DNA of 64,000 bases. It comes from Diadophis punctatus similis. Taxonomy: Eukaryota > Chordata > Lepidosauria > Squamata > Dipsadidae. The notes below the pieces were generated by a model, which saw nothing but the letters and a program-made list of their open reading frames with translations, made no database searches and was not told where the DNA came from. A program made the translations under genes and the position numbers. This document shows positions 24,591 through 37,400 of this stretch, piece by piece. Every line of letters begins with the position of its first letter. Positions within the stretch are counted from its first letter, which is position 1. The stretch covers positions 48,635,996 through 48,699,995 of the forward strand of contig JALIGW010000003.1 of assembly GCA_023053685.1 (NCBI GenBank), given 5' to 3'.

Positions 24591-24721
24591 CTAACCCAGG
24601 GCTCTTCAAACTTGGCAACTTTAAGACTTGTGGACTTTAACTCCCATTCCTGAGCTAGGATGACTGGAGGAGGAATTCTGGGAGTTGAAGTCCACAAGTC
24701 TTAAAGCTGTCAAGTTTGAAG
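24591..24721 (+). mobile_element. Second, shortened copy of the palindromic MITE
   Basis: It repeats CTTCAAACTTGGCAACTTTA and GGAATTCTGGGAGTTGAAGT but lacks the left AGAATTCCTCCTCC arm. Confidence 0.75.
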
Positions 24722-24775
24722 TTTGTAAAAAGTGTACATGGTTGTAAAAAGTATACATGGTTGTAAAAAGTATTC
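24721..24775 (+). repeat. Three-copy tandem GGTTGTAAAAAGTATACAT
   Basis: The unit of about 19 bp is repeated three times, inside copy B of the MITE. Confidence 0.85.
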
Positions 24776-24909
24776 TGCTACACTGGTATTTTATTAAATA
24801 ATATATTACTACACCATTTGGTTCAGAATACTTTTTTCCTTGTTTTCCTCCTCTAAAATCTAGGTGCGTCTTATACTCCGGTGCGTCTTATACTCCGAAA
24901 AATACGGTA

Positions 24910-26313
24910 GATAAGAATAAAATATGTATATTATAAACAAATATGAAAGGGAAAAGTTCTGAATTGGAGGTTCACATTTCCCTCCAAACTAAAAATGCAT
25001 TTATGAAATATACCTATGCCCAAAGCTGTCATACACATAAGTCTACACATAATATGTAATATTTTCTAAGTAATGAATAGAGATATATGGAGACAGGCTT
25101 TTGTCCCCTCAAAATTTGATACCCAAACAAATCTTGCCAGTATCACTGTAAAAGATAAAGTCTTCTTTAACTTTCTGCTGACTTCACAATTTATTGGTAG
25201 TGATACAAAAGTGGTCAGGCACTGCTTATTCTGTAAGACTTCAGTATCCTAGTTTAGTGTAGAGACTTAGGATTTTCTGATATTCCATCCAAGTATTACC
25301 CAAGACAGAACTTGGTTAGCTTTTCAAATTTAGCTACAATTACAAAGAAACACTATGTGTTAACTGGAAAAAATGATCTAGGGAAGGTTTGAGGATACCG
25401 CAAGAGGGGCTCCAAAATACATGCAGGACAATCACTCTTTTTTACTGCAGTAATAAAAAGTACACGTCCAAGTGTTTTCTGCACAAGAAATGCCTTCCCA
25501 ACTTGTTATAGTGGCTTTTTATACAACATCAAAAACTTGATAGTTAATTTTCTAATTCCTTTCTACCCAGCCATCAGTTGGGAAAATATTTCAGGGAGGG
25601 AGGTTGTGAGAGCAACAAAAGACTCTTTGGAAAATTTTCTTACATATTTTCAGTTACACAGTTCTTACATCCATACGAAGCTAGTCAAAAGCTTGTGGCT
25701 TCATAGACTGACTAAATATATAATTTGTTTCCAAAAATTTTAGTAGTTTATCAAAGTATAATACAAAATGCAAAAATACAAAAGAAAATAATAAGAAAAT
25801 AAGGGAGGGGAAAGGAAAGGGGAAAACTCTGGTTCAGAAGGTAAAAAAAAAATGTTGACTTCCGACTCCTTTGGCGCAGTAGAATAAGATAATAGCATAA
25901 AACCTCAATATATAATTTATAAATGTCCACCTCCCCAATATTATGAATGCAGTGGAGGATTCAAAATAAATGTAAGTCTGAAATTCAAACAATAAGCTTA
26001 AGTTTTCTTTTAAAAAACGATAACATATATAAAATAGATTAGAAAATAAAACATCACTGATACTAAGAATATTTGTAAGTATCTAAGCTGTGTAAATTTG
26101 ATAAAATGTACATGGAAATCTTTACAACCCCAAAATGCCAAACTATCAAATTTTAAAGAGAGACATTCCTTTATATAGAAATCATACCAAATTCAGGGAT
26201 AGTCATTTGTGTTTTCAGCCTCAAAACTACTAGAAAATGTGATAACATTTTGTCAGGGTCTAAGGAAAGGGAATTCCAGGTTTTTGAGGTAAAGTTTGTG
26301 TATTTATTATTAA
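24910..26313. other. AT-rich intron, possible old LINE remnant
   Basis: No gene. From about 25741 to 25900 an A-rich stretch could be the complement of a decayed LINE 3' end, but I recognise no motif. Confidence 0.3.
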
Positions 26314-26400
26314 GTATACTTTATTTATTTATTTACTTAATTAAATTTATATGCTGTCCATCTTTCAAGGTCTCTGACAATAAAAGAGAAAACAGTACAG
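26314..26400 (-). mobile_element. L2-like LINE tail (minus)
   Basis: The complement reads GATGGACAGCATATAAATTT followed by AATTAAGTAAATAAATAAAT, the common L2 end. Confidence 0.6.
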
Positions 26401-26532
26401 TAATTAAAAGAAAAAACTAAACAAGAAGTAGCAATGTAGCATATACACAACACAAATATATTTAGGCAAGGAAAAGTTAAGGAGAACCTTCACAACAGAT
26501 TTCACAAGGAGGTTTATTTTTTTTTTCCAGGA

Positions 26533-27153
26533 TAATGATGGCAAACCTTTTGTGTTCAGCATGTCAAAAATTAGGAAAATACCTAACTTGGCCATGCTAA
26601 CATGTCACATACACATCCCCCAAACAAAAGAGACAATTATCTTATCTCCCCCCTCCCCATATCTAGGCCATCCTGAATAGAGGCCTGGGTCTCAACTTCC
26701 ACCATAGTGCCACTGCTGCCACTCAAAAAGGCCACCTCGTGCCGTTCTCCAAGATGCAATTGCCCCTATAGCAGCGCTTCCCATGATCCGCACAGCCAGA
26801 GGCAGTGCTCTGGGGGTTTTTTGACAGGCCTCTGCAACTTACTTGTGGCTGCTCTGGATTATATGAGGCCTTTGTTCTTGAAGTGGCTTTGAAGAATGCT
26901 CTTCTGTAGCCTCTGGAAGCTCTTTAGAAGCTCCAGAAGTCATGCAAGAGCACAGCCCTCTTGCATGATTTCAAAAGATCTGGAGGTCATACAAGAGCAC
27001 ACCCTATTTTGTGTGGCCTCTGTAGCCTCTAAAAACCAGACAAGAACAGGGCATGCTTTCAAAAATAGATGTTGTCAGGTGAACAATGGCATGCCACCTA
27101 GAACATTGTGGTGAGTTGCCTTTGACGTGCATCTCATAGGTTTGCCATCACTG
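26533..27153 (+). mobile_element. hAT-like element, CAGTGATGGC family
   Basis: The left end is TAATGATGGCAAACCTTTTG and the right end CATAGGTTTGCCATCACTG. The flanking 8-mers TTCCAGGA and ATCTAGGA agree at 6 of 8. It belongs to the family of the copy at 41852. The interior is about 620 bp and has no transposase. Confidence 0.7.
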
Positions 27154-27161
27154 ATCTAGGA

Positions 27162-28790
27162 GGATACAAAGTTTTTTCAAAGACACATTTTTCTTGCACT
27201 TTAGTCTTCCTTTGCTCTCTAAGTTTTAGATTTTTGGATTTCTGTGGTATGGTCAGGCCTTAACTTTGGTTTCATTTAGCTAGCAGGAATTTGGTTGCTT
27301 CACAGTGTTAATATTGCATAAACTGAAATTATCGGTTCATGCTGGGGCATTCTTACATTGTAGACTTGTTCCTCCTCCATGTTAAGGGTATTCCCAAACA
27401 AATATTTACAGTGATATACTTACCTATAATTTTGGTGGGTGAGAAAGTCATTATGGCAGGGCACAGGACTAGCCCTACAAATACTGATATCTGTAATTAC
27501 TATATAGCCCAACATATATAATCTATTCCATTAAGCATTTAGCTGATTTAACTCTAATTAGTTCTGTGTTTCATGAGAGGCCCAATTTTATGAGATGCAA
27601 AAAATGAAATTTAAAGCCTTGTTAAAAAGGGACTGTATTGTTTTTATTACTATCAAATCCAGAGAGGATTCTTCCATCCTCCATGAATTCTCATTTATAA
27701 AATAGATGATCAGTCTGTGTGCAAATTCTTTGAATATTCCAACTGAATAACTTAATGTGTATCCTGCAGTCTAAAAATATCTGATTATCCAACTATTCTT
27801 TGATCTCCTACTATCCTATCTGGAATAATACAGCTATATTTGAAAAGATAGCTTTTTTTCTCTTCCACAAGGGTCCACTGAACTATTATTGTGTCCACTA
27901 CATGACTTGAATTCATTTGGTGAGTAGGGAATCTGTTTCTCGTGTTGCAAACTCCTGCTTGTCTTACTGCTGCAGACATTGTTATTGATCAAAGAAGCCA
28001 TGTCAAGATTTGCATGCAGTAAAACTGAACAACTGCCCCTCTCCACCTTCACCCTCCTCTCAAGAGGAAGCAAGAGGAGAAAGCAGCAGGAGAAATCCTG
28101 TCTTTGCTAATTAGACTCTAAATATGATGGAAGCTTTTTTAAACCAGCCTCCTGCCTGAGGCATGAATTTACTAACTTTAGTTTGTTGTTAGGTTTGGTT
28201 CATTGATCTTGTCACAATTGATGATTCATTAAGTTGTGATCTGTGTAGAAATTACAATGTGCAGATGAATCAGAAGGACATATCTGAGCACTCTCCAAGT
28301 GTTAATTATTTAGGAAAGGCTCTTGGTAGCAGGCATGTGCTGCACACCAAGTGCCAATTGTCATTCTAAATTCTCAGTTTATGGAACGTGGGTGGTAATA
28401 ACGTAGCATTTAAGGACTGTTTGCTTCTAAAATATATCTTCAATTATTGTTGGAGGGTTTCTTTCTTCCCAAAAGAACTGAGTATTTGGCTGCTCTTATA
28501 ACTTCTTTCACTGCAGTATTTCTTTTTCAATTAGGAAGACTTTATGGGTCTATATATCTTTTTATTATTTCATATTTTTTTCATTTAGATTTTGAACTAA
28601 ACTACTTTTCAGGACAAATGCTAGGAATTCTTATATGGGAAGTAAAATATTCCTCACATACTTGAAAAAAGTAATGAACGTGTACCAATAATAGATGTAC
28701 CCAAGATGTTTTTTCTTGATTAAATACATAAATATATCCTCATGTCCTGATGGCTACCCAGACAATTATTTTGTTAAGTAAAATAGAAGG
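27162..28790. other. Unique intron; conserved-looking stretch near 28080-28400
   Basis: No repeat recognised. The 28080-28400 part has several TAATTA/ATTAAT-type homeodomain-like words and balanced composition, as in many conserved non-coding elements. This is an impression only. Confidence 0.3.
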
Positions 28791-28798
28791 CTTTAGAG

Positions 28799-29166
28799 CA
28801 GGGGTGTCAAACTCAAGACGCGGGGGCCAGATCTGGCCCACGGGGTGCTTAAATCTGGCCCACAGGGCCAACCTGGAAACACTGCAGGACCAGCCCACAG
28901 TGTCTCTTCCAGCAAAAATGGAGCTTGGGTTGGCCATGTGCGATCCTCCCAGGCTCTGTTTTCCTTGGCAGAGGGTTGCAGGAGGCCATCGCAGCTGGAA
29001 ATGGAGCTTAAGAGCCCATTTTCACTGGCAGTGTGCTCAGGTCACCAAAGGTGCCCCAGACACGAGTGACTTTGAGCCACACCCAACCTGGCCATGCCCC
29101 CCCACCCCGCCAAGGACAAATACACCCCTCATGCGGCCCTCAATGAAATCAAGTTTGACACCCCTG
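28799..29166 (+). mobile_element. hAT MITE with perfect 8-bp target duplication
   Basis: The ends CAGGGGTGTCAAACTCAAG and AAGTTTGACACCCCTG are inverted repeats. Perfect CTTTAGAG duplications flank it (28791-28798 and 29167-29174). The interior is GC-rich and includes TGCGGCCCTCAATGAAATC, shared with the copy at 57846. Confidence 0.95.
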
Positions 29167-32100
29167 CTTTAGAGCTTATGAAAGAGGAAGCTAATCTTAA
29201 TAACACGGGGTGGTTGAAGCAGTTGTTAATTTCTACCACCTATTTCTAATTGAAACATTTTCATTTGGCCATTTTGTACACATAAAAAATTAATTTAGTT
29301 ATTTTCTAAAGAGAAAAAACGTATCAGACACGAAGATTGGAATTGAAGATGAATATTCCAAAGGATTAACATACCTGCTTATAGTATAATTTGTTACATC
29401 ACTTTATACATAACCTCCTTCTTTGTCATTGTTACATGGAAATTAAATTTTTCTCAAATCTTTTCCTTTTTAAAATTGATTTATAACAAAAATCCTTATC
29501 AACAAGTTGCCTTAAATTTGAACTGCTTTTCAAACTAGCAACTTCTAGATGCTCAAAATCTGAAATTAATTGTTCAGATCAAGCAATAAAAAATGGACAG
29601 ACCTAGATTTCATATATTTGAGCAACTTCAATAAGTTATTTAGATTATAAATATTTCAGATATTTATTATGAAACTTATCTAAAAAATGCAAAGTATCAG
29701 ACTATAGGCACTTGGACACAAAAGATGATGGATATATATATACAGGGGATTGGCATAAAAAGTGCCTGGAAGGAATCAGTTACTTTACACTGCAAAATGT
29801 TGCTAGACATGTGAACAATTTACCACATTTTATTTGAAAAGCTGTAAAAATAGTTCATTTAGGTAACATAATATTCTACATAGCAGTTTCTGCTCCACTT
29901 ATGTCTCTTTCCTTCTTCGCAATCTGCCTTGGAACTAATTAATCTCAAATATACAATTTGTCTGAAGTTTACAGCCACACTTTATGGTCATAGATTTTAG
30001 TGATGTAGCATCAGATTCCAGATTGTTTAGAATTCCTTTTGTCTTGTTTCATTTACTCACAAAAATGATGGCAAAGTTAAATGCGTGCAAACAGTAATAT
30101 CATTGCACTTGAGATCAATCAATTGATCATTTTTCTGTCTTATCAAGAGGTGACATTTAGCCAATTCCCTGGAATCAGATATGTACCACAGACATTTAAA
30201 TAAAACATTCAGTATACCCACATTTATCTAATGAATTGCTGAAGGGTTTATAATGTTGAGGTTATTAAATGAAATGATACAAAAATTTGATTGCTATTGA
30301 AAATGAAAACAATAATTTAAGCTAAAATTTTCTTTACATGTGTTTTCTAAAAAGGATTTAAATTATCCTGTATATTTTATATTAGATATAATGTACACCC
30401 TAATGGCTAAACCTCTTCGATCCATATAGGAGGCCACCCTGCCTTAATGTGTATCTTATGTATTAATAGTATGTACTGTTATATAGTATGTACTATCTCT
30501 TTTGCAGTATCAGCTAACATAAGTCAAGATTTACACAATATTTGCTTTATATTTGGGTATAGAAATTACACTCACTGAAAAAAATGTGTAGCCTGTGGTA
30601 ATTTCAATCATCACATTTTGTAATAAGAACCAACCTGGTGTACAATTTTATGTAGCACAGATATATATTTGTCAAGAAAGTGTGGTTATTGTGTGTTGAA
30701 CATAAAGCTTATTGGCAAATAAAATTTGCTCCAAGCACTTATTTTTAGTCCACTGTCATCTAAATAAAATATTTAAAATTCCCGTTAATTTAATTTAATT
30801 TAATTTAATTTCAATTCTTCTTGAAAAGTAATAACTTGAAAGGATTTTACTTTTGTGATTTTTAGTTTAATATTTAAGTCTTATTGTCATAATGCAGAAA
30901 GGAACAAGTAGAGCAGAGATCTGCCTCCCTACATTGTGTCTCTCTATAATTTTTATTTGTCATATATTTTTCAAAAATTTTCTTCTGCAAATAGTTCAAT
31001 ATCTCTTCTGTGGAAGCTGGCAGAAAAAGTTTGTCATTTTTAAAGACTAAAATAAGCTTAATAAGCTTAAAAGGTTATTAAGATAAATTAAAAGGTAAAT
31101 CAGGTACAAAGAATAGCAAAAGTGTACAATATATAACATTTTAAAAAGTCAGTTTGTTCAATATATTTCCCTTTTTTAGAAAGGCAGTAATGGCATCACC
31201 CCTCTGGAAACTTGATATTTCAAAACTAAAACATTTTCAGGACAAGCTCAGCTGTATGTATAAATAGACTCTTTTTTATTTGCCTAATCTTGTAATATTC
31301 CCATTTGATTGCCAAAAATCATAATGGTAAAGATGATGTGGAATACTTCCATTATGGTATCCAAATTTCTGACATGTTCAATCTTATAAAGGTGATTATT
31401 TTTGGCAGCCAGTCATTTCATATGAGTGATAACGGAATGACAGATTAGTGCAAAAGTTTCTGCTTCTAGTGAGGGGCTATATGGGTAATTCATGTCACGA
31501 TTATATTGTGGCTACATTGAAGATAATGATCTCAAGGCTTGGACCTCTGCATTTGTTTTAACCTGCATTTGTTTACAGGTGGCAACCATTGCTGTTTTCT
31601 GCTTACTACAATTCAAACCAAGCAATCTACATATAATTTAAAACAGACATAAGATAAAGTCACAGAGAGAGACAGAAAGAGAGAATGTAGGTTGAGATGT
31701 AACATAATTTTATTTGTGTGCATTTTTGTCATATCTGTGGTCTGAGGCAAATGGCAGTCACTTCTTACATGCATTGGGCTTCTTTTTGCTAGCTATCCCA
31801 ACAATACCACAATATATTGAGTAGATGAGATCCTTAGGCAAAATGCTTTTTTAAGCTACCATAGTGAATATGTTTGTTTTGTAAGGAATTAGAAAATGCT
31901 CATTCTGATTCATAGAGAAAAAAATAATAATGCATTGTGTATTTATTTGTGTGTGTTTTGCAGAGACAATATTGTTACATTATACGTGAGATTTATGTCT
32001 GTGTCCTTACAATTCTGTTATATCAACATCTATAGAAAATTAATTAGAATAATTTTATTTGTTTACTGTTTGCATATTGTAGGGGGTAATCTAGGGCAAT

Positions 32101-32199
32101 TTCAGCAAAGTAATAGACAACTAAGTTATTAAGTGGAAAGAGATACTTGACAAAAGCCTGCAAGAAAAGGTATCTCTCCTTGGACAAACTGGTTGCATA

Positions 32200-32350
32200 A
32201 ATCTCTTTGGCGTGTCGTGAACCTTTTTGGCTCTGCAGACTGGCGATGCCGAAGGGGAGGAGATGGTTTTGCACATGCAACCTAATCCCGCACATGCGCA
32301 AATACATTTTCACACACTCGGCAGCTGCTTGTTAAAGTTCCCAACCAGCC
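32200..32350 (-). mobile_element. Possible hAT fragment
   Basis: The phrases GTGAACCTTTTTGGCTC and GCACATGCGCAAATAC resemble the interior of CAGTGATGGC-family hAT elements. No terminal repeats are seen. Confidence 0.3.
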
Positions 32351-32789
32351 ACAGCCCCGGTACCAGTCCCCTATGTTAAAGAATTCTATTTTTAAAAAAT
32401 ATGTCTTAAATGATGAATCCAGGTTCCCCATTTGGTAAGCAGTGTATAAATCATGGATTAATTGTATGAAACCTTTTTCCTCAGCTGTCGTAGGCTAATT
32501 ATCAATTGTATAGTTTCTTGATGAAATAAAGATATTTTCCTGGAGATTTATGCACTTCCTTGGAAGATTTAAGCAAACAAATTTCTTTATAGGATGCAAA
32601 AGTCAGCAATTATTTTGAATTCAATGGCATGATTACCCTATTATATCCAGACTAATTCAGTTTTTAGGGACATCTGGAAAACACAGTGAAATTAAATGAA
32701 GTAATAAATAAAGTTAGTGTACAATTATATCACATACCTTCCTTGTTCAGTTTAAAGATGATCTATACTGTAGTATATTTTTTGCATTG

Positions 32790-32866
32790 TTATTTATTGT
32801 TGTAAGCCACCCAAAGTTGTCAAGCATTTCAGCCAGACTTATAAATGTTACAGATTAAATAAATAT
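32790..32866 (+). mobile_element. L2-like LINE tail
   Basis: TTGTTGTAAGCCACCCAAAG, then TATAAATGTTACAGATTAAA: the form of an L2 3' end. Confidence 0.45.
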
Positions 32867-34610
32867 ATAGCCTACTGGGACTGTAACATTGACAATATAA
32901 AAAAGAAGTGCATTTCCCCAAAAGAAAAAAAATACTTAAGATTGAAAACTAGTTTACTAAGACTAGATGGCTTCTTTTAATTAAGCTACTAACTTTGCTG
33001 GTTTTGAGTTTCTATCATTGACTGAAACTTAAAATATGTGATTTGTCCCTTTCCTTCCTGCATTGGGTAAAATCATAGATCCTGTAGGATGGACTCTGTG
33101 ATTTTAGTGTCTCTGAAGACCTTCTTTCCTAGCAGTTCAAGCCATTGGTTTGGGTGCTTTAACTAATTAATTGCCTCCCAACTTGTAAAATTTGAATGAA
33201 TCACTTACAACTGATTTAGAGTTGGTGTAATATTTGCTGTTCTAAATCGTGGAAATGGTTGTGAAATGTGATACATCATAAATATTTCAATTCTGTCATT
33301 AAATGCATTGCATGTTTCTGAGATAGCTAGCAAATGAAATAGCATTTCTTTACAGCTATTGTTGAGAATCTTCCCCAAGATCTGCTAATAAAAGGTAGAA
33401 ATGAAAAGCAGCTTTTTGTTATCAGTAGATTTAAGATAGTCAAGCATAATTATAAAGTCCACCAGTTTTGCTTGAATGCCCATTGCTTGCCATAGATTGT
33501 GCATCTGTTAGCTGTGAGCGGCTGGTTTCCACGGAAACTGCATGTACCATTTACCTGTGAATAATCGAGAATGGCAGCTGTAATGAGAGAATTTTGGGCA
33601 AATTGTGTAAATATTCGTAACCAGATTACCCTGATAAAATATTTTCACAGCAGATAAAGATATAACTTCCAGGCTTAAGAAGATCAAGCTGAAGGGGAGA
33701 AGGAGAAGGTCCATCAATGTGAAATTCAGGGGACAAGTGTTTTAACACCTGTAACAAATTCCTTATATTTGATAGTACAGTAGTGTTTGTGAGACTCTGA
33801 TTCTATGCACCGGAGTCTCAAGGGCCTGAAATCCTTTTAGCTTCATTCCTAGGAGCACGGAATTAGATTGTGTCTGATCTGAATATGTAAGTGTTGTTGG
33901 ACTGAGAAGGGGAAAAGCTGAATAAATTGTAGGTAGAAATTGATAAATTGTCCTTACTATTTCAGAGTGTACATCATGAATAAAGAAGGGATAGAGATAT
34001 CACAATAAACTAACTTCCTTTTAATCTTCCCTCTGCTTTAAATGAATGAATGCATGCATGCATGCATATGTTATAAATTTATGTAAATATTTAATTAACC
34101 AGTTTCCTCAGTTTACAGCAGTAATGTATTCACTATTCTCATGTATATTGTACACTAGTAAAATCTGACTAAATCTAGTTAACCCAGCTAACTGTAGCTA
34201 ACTTGTTGCATACATCTGAATGAAAGCTCATGTCTATGGGAGGGACATAAGGAGGAGGCAAAGAAGAAGCAGCCAATTCAGTTGTTTATGATTGGATTCT
34301 ACCAGATTGCTACTCTAATCTGTTTGCTTTAGTTTATCTCAAATTGAAATGGCATGCCCAATTTTTCATGCCCATCTGTGAGTTTGTTTGTGTGTGTATA
34401 TATATATATACCTCCTCCTATTTTCTCCACAACAACCCTGTGAGGTGAGTTGGGCTCACTGATTTTTTTCTCTAAAGAAAAAATGAATAGTCATGAGGTA
34501 TGTATAAATATGGTTTGCATATGTTCTTCATTATACTAAAATTAGTAGTGCCCAGAATGACTGTGTAACATTAAATTTTCTTAGAATTCATTTCCTTCTC
34601 AGAAGATATA

Positions 34611-34920
34611 CCATATTTTTCGGAGTATAAGACGCACCTTTTTCCCCCTAAAAGAGGGGGGAAATCTGGGTGCATCTTATACACCGAATGTAGCCCCGCC
34701 CAGCCTCTGAAACAGACCTTTGCAAGGCTAAAACAACCTCTCAAACTGAGCTCTGCAAGGCTGAAAAAGCAGCCTTTAAAAGGGACCTTTGCAAGGCTAA
34801 TATACCTGTTCCAGGCTGTTTGCTAAGGACGCTAGCCAGATGGATGCTAGTAGGCAGAATTTTTTTTTCTTATTTTCCTCCCCAAAAACTAAGGTGCGTC
34901 TTATACTCCGAAAAATGCGG
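34611..34920 (+). mobile_element. TA-flanked 'TATAAGACGCACC' MITE, copy C
   Basis: 310 bp. The ends are CCATATTTTTCGGAGTATAA and CTTATACTCCGAAAAATGCG, flanked by TA at 34609-34610 and 34921-34922. The interior phrase GGACGCTAGCCAGATG is shared with copy A. Confidence 0.9.
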
Positions 34921-35077
34921 TATTTCTTTAACTTTCTGAGATAGGATGCATCTACTTATAGATTATCTTACAAAGTCACAGATATAGGAGAGTAAAGTAA
35001 TTTAGCCTGATATAATGTACCACCATTGTACTACTTCCTATATAGCTATTGTCCCCTAGTTCAATGTGTGGATAGGA

Positions 35078-35209
35078 TAGTCTATATCAGGGGTGTCAAA
35101 CTGGCGGCCTGCATCATGCGCAGGCCACAGCCACTCCAGCTCCGCGAAAGGGAAAACATCGCAAAACATCCCATGACAGCAACGTGACACGGAGAGTTTA
35201 ATACCCGTG
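35078..35209 (+). mobile_element. Short hAT MITE with perfect 8-bp target duplication
   Basis: The ends are CAGGGGTGTCAAACTG and AGTTTAATACCCGTG. The duplication GTCTATAT is perfect (35070-35077 and 35210-35217). It is a deletion derivative of the family at 28799, at 132 bp. Confidence 0.9.
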
Positions 35210-35217
35210 GTCTATAT

Positions 35218-36377
35218 TGTGTGTCGTCCATCTTTTAAAAATTAGCAAAAAAACTCCCATCTTAGCATAACTATTCTTGTATTTAGCAATAACAAATGAA
35301 GCTTGTGCTTTAAACAAATAAGTTAGCTCTGTTCTACATGGATAAAATTGTAGGATGCAGCTTGCTTTAATTAGAGCTAGGAAAGCTGCTCCACACTCCT
35401 TCTGTTTGCTATCATAAACACATTACATATGCTTTGCAACACAATGCAAAAGTATTAGAGGGGCAGGTGTTGCTTTCAAAGCAACAAACCAACCTGAAGA
35501 TGATTGAACAAAGCCAGTTATTTTCAAAACAGATTTTTGATGCAGAAGGGAACAGCCTTCTGGCGCATATTTCTAAGAAATTCCAGAATAATAGAGGGAT
35601 ATGACTACGATTAGCAGTGCCTAGTGATTAGCAGTGCTCTTATAAATTCTTTTATCATTCTTTTTATTTACTCTGATTGTGTTTATCCTAAATAAGTCCC
35701 TGAAAAAAATGTAACCTCATTTTGAATAGGCTAGTTGCTTTAACTTTGTAATGCTAGAATGTTTACTTTGCAGGACATTTATCTTTTGTTGAGAGCATTG
35801 CAGATTACCCATTCACTTTGCAAATAGGAAAACAAAAAAGAACCACTTATCAAAATGTCAATCAGTTACAGTACAAGGAAGGTGTGTATGCTGAGATGAG
35901 ATCTCTAGATAAAAATAACTCAGCACTGTAATGCTTATTCTCTTTCTCCTTTTTACCTCCTCTGGGTTGCATTCTCATGTGGAATTTGCTTCCAGTCAAT
36001 ACGTTTAGTTATTTGGCATTATTGCTTCATCTGCCTTCCTCCCAGTTCATCCTGCCTCATGTTCCTCCTGTGCATATGTAGTTTATACTTTTGACCTTGA
36101 TGTGTGTTGGTTTTTAAACAGCCATTTTTGCATTTCCTTAATTTGTAATGGTGACTCTGAAAATAATCAATTTTGATTCAGCTTATCTGAAGTCCCTTTT
36201 TAAGTTGGTAAGCTTTTTTTCTTCCTCTTGATAAAATGGCAGAGTTTTAAGCTGGCAGCTGACAGATCATGTATTCTGTGATCTCTTTGCAGTGCAGTCC
36301 TTCCTACTTCCTATCCTACTTTTCCTCTGAGCATTCAGTTAACCTACACATTACTATTTTTCCACACCTATTCAGTT
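35218..36377. other. Unique-looking intron, no recognised feature
   Basis: No gene or repeat recognised. Confidence 0.4.
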
Positions 36378-37400
36378 ATTTGTATTTGTATTTGTATTCG
36401 TTTATTTGTCAAGCATATATGATTATAAGCAAAGTATAAACAGTAAAACATGATTGAATATATATGTAATAATACAAGCATGAATAAGAGTAAAAGAGGT
36501 ATGAATATATGGGTACATTAGGACAGGAACGGTAGGCACGATTGTGCGCTTATGCATGCCCCTTACCGACCTCTTAGGAATGGGGTGAGGTCGATAGTAG
36601 ATAATCTGAGGTTGAAGTTTTTGGGGTTAGGGGAAGAAACTATTGAGTCAGGTAAAGTGTTTCAGGCACTGTTGTTGAAGTCGAATTTTTTGCAATCAAG
36701 TTTGGAGCGGTTTACATTAAGTTTGTATCTATTGTGAGCTTGTGTATTATTGCGGTTGAAGCTGAAGTAGTCGTTAACAGGTAGGACATTGTGGCAGACA
36801 ATTTTGTGAGCTACACTTAGGTCAGATCGAAGGCGGCGTAGTTCTAAATTTTCAAGTCCCAAAATTTCAAGTCTGGTTTCGTAAGATATTCTGTTGTGAA
36901 CAGAGGAATGTAATACTCTTCTTGTGAAGTATCTCTGGACATTCTCAATTGTGTTAATGTCTGATATGTAGTGTGGGTTCCAGACAGATGAGCTGTATTC
37001 AAGAATCAGTCTAGCAAATGTTTTTTATGCTCTGGTTAAGAGTACAATGTTACCAGAGAAGAAGCTACGCAAGATTAGGTTAACCACTCTTAATGCCTTC
37101 TTAGCTATGTTGTTGCAGTGGGCTCTGGCACTTAGATTGTTAGAGATGAGTACTCCAAGGTCCTTTACTGAGTGAGGATCATCATCAAGGTCATGATCAT
37201 CAAGTTTGTATTTTGTGTTTTGATTATTTTTTCCAATGTGTAAAACTGAGCATTTGTTGTTTGAGATTGGTAGTTGCCACTTTTTTGACCATTCAGATAC
37301 ATAGTCAAGGTCTTTTTGAAGAGTTGTAGTATTGTCGGTGGTGTTGAATAGTTTAACATCATCTGCGAAGAGGATGCAGTTGCTTTGTATATTTCACAAA
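36378..37400 (-). mobile_element. CR1/L2-type LINE, 5' truncated, retaining the RT catalytic FADD box
   Basis: On the minus strand the fragment starts near the reverse transcriptase catalytic motif: a frame reads FADDVKLFNTTDNTTTLQKD. It continues in a broken frame through KTFA-LILEYSSSVWNPH and LEILGLENLELRRLR. The 3' UTR follows, down to a TTTGTATTTG-rich tail near 36378. Stops and frameshifts break the frame into pieces (for example 36662-36862 and 37165-37362), so it is dead. It is the same family as 5050-5841 and extends further 5'. Confidence 0.85.

Larger units (their letters stand above)
23699..24907 (+). mobile_element. TA-flanked 'TATAAGACGCACC' MITE, copy B, expanded to 1.2 kb
   Basis: The left end is CCGTATTTTTTGGAGTATAA and the right end CTTATACTCCGAAAAATACG, flanked by TA (23697-23698 and 24908-24909). 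The right terminal GTGCGTCTTATACTCCG is present twice in tandem. The extra length over the 310-507 bp copies comes from a GC-rich repeat (24040-24300) and palindromic hAT-like blocks (24437-24720). Several long open frames on both strands are products of the repeat and are not genes. Confidence 0.85.
29175..34608. other. Long AT-rich intron stretch
   Basis: Mostly unique sequence. It holds a short (TTTAA)n run near 30785-30812, a possible hAT fragment near 32200-32350, an L2-like tail near 32790-32866 and a (TA)n run near 34398. The part at 33250-33740 looks less degenerate and could be conserved non-coding sequence. I found no coding exon. Confidence 0.4.
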
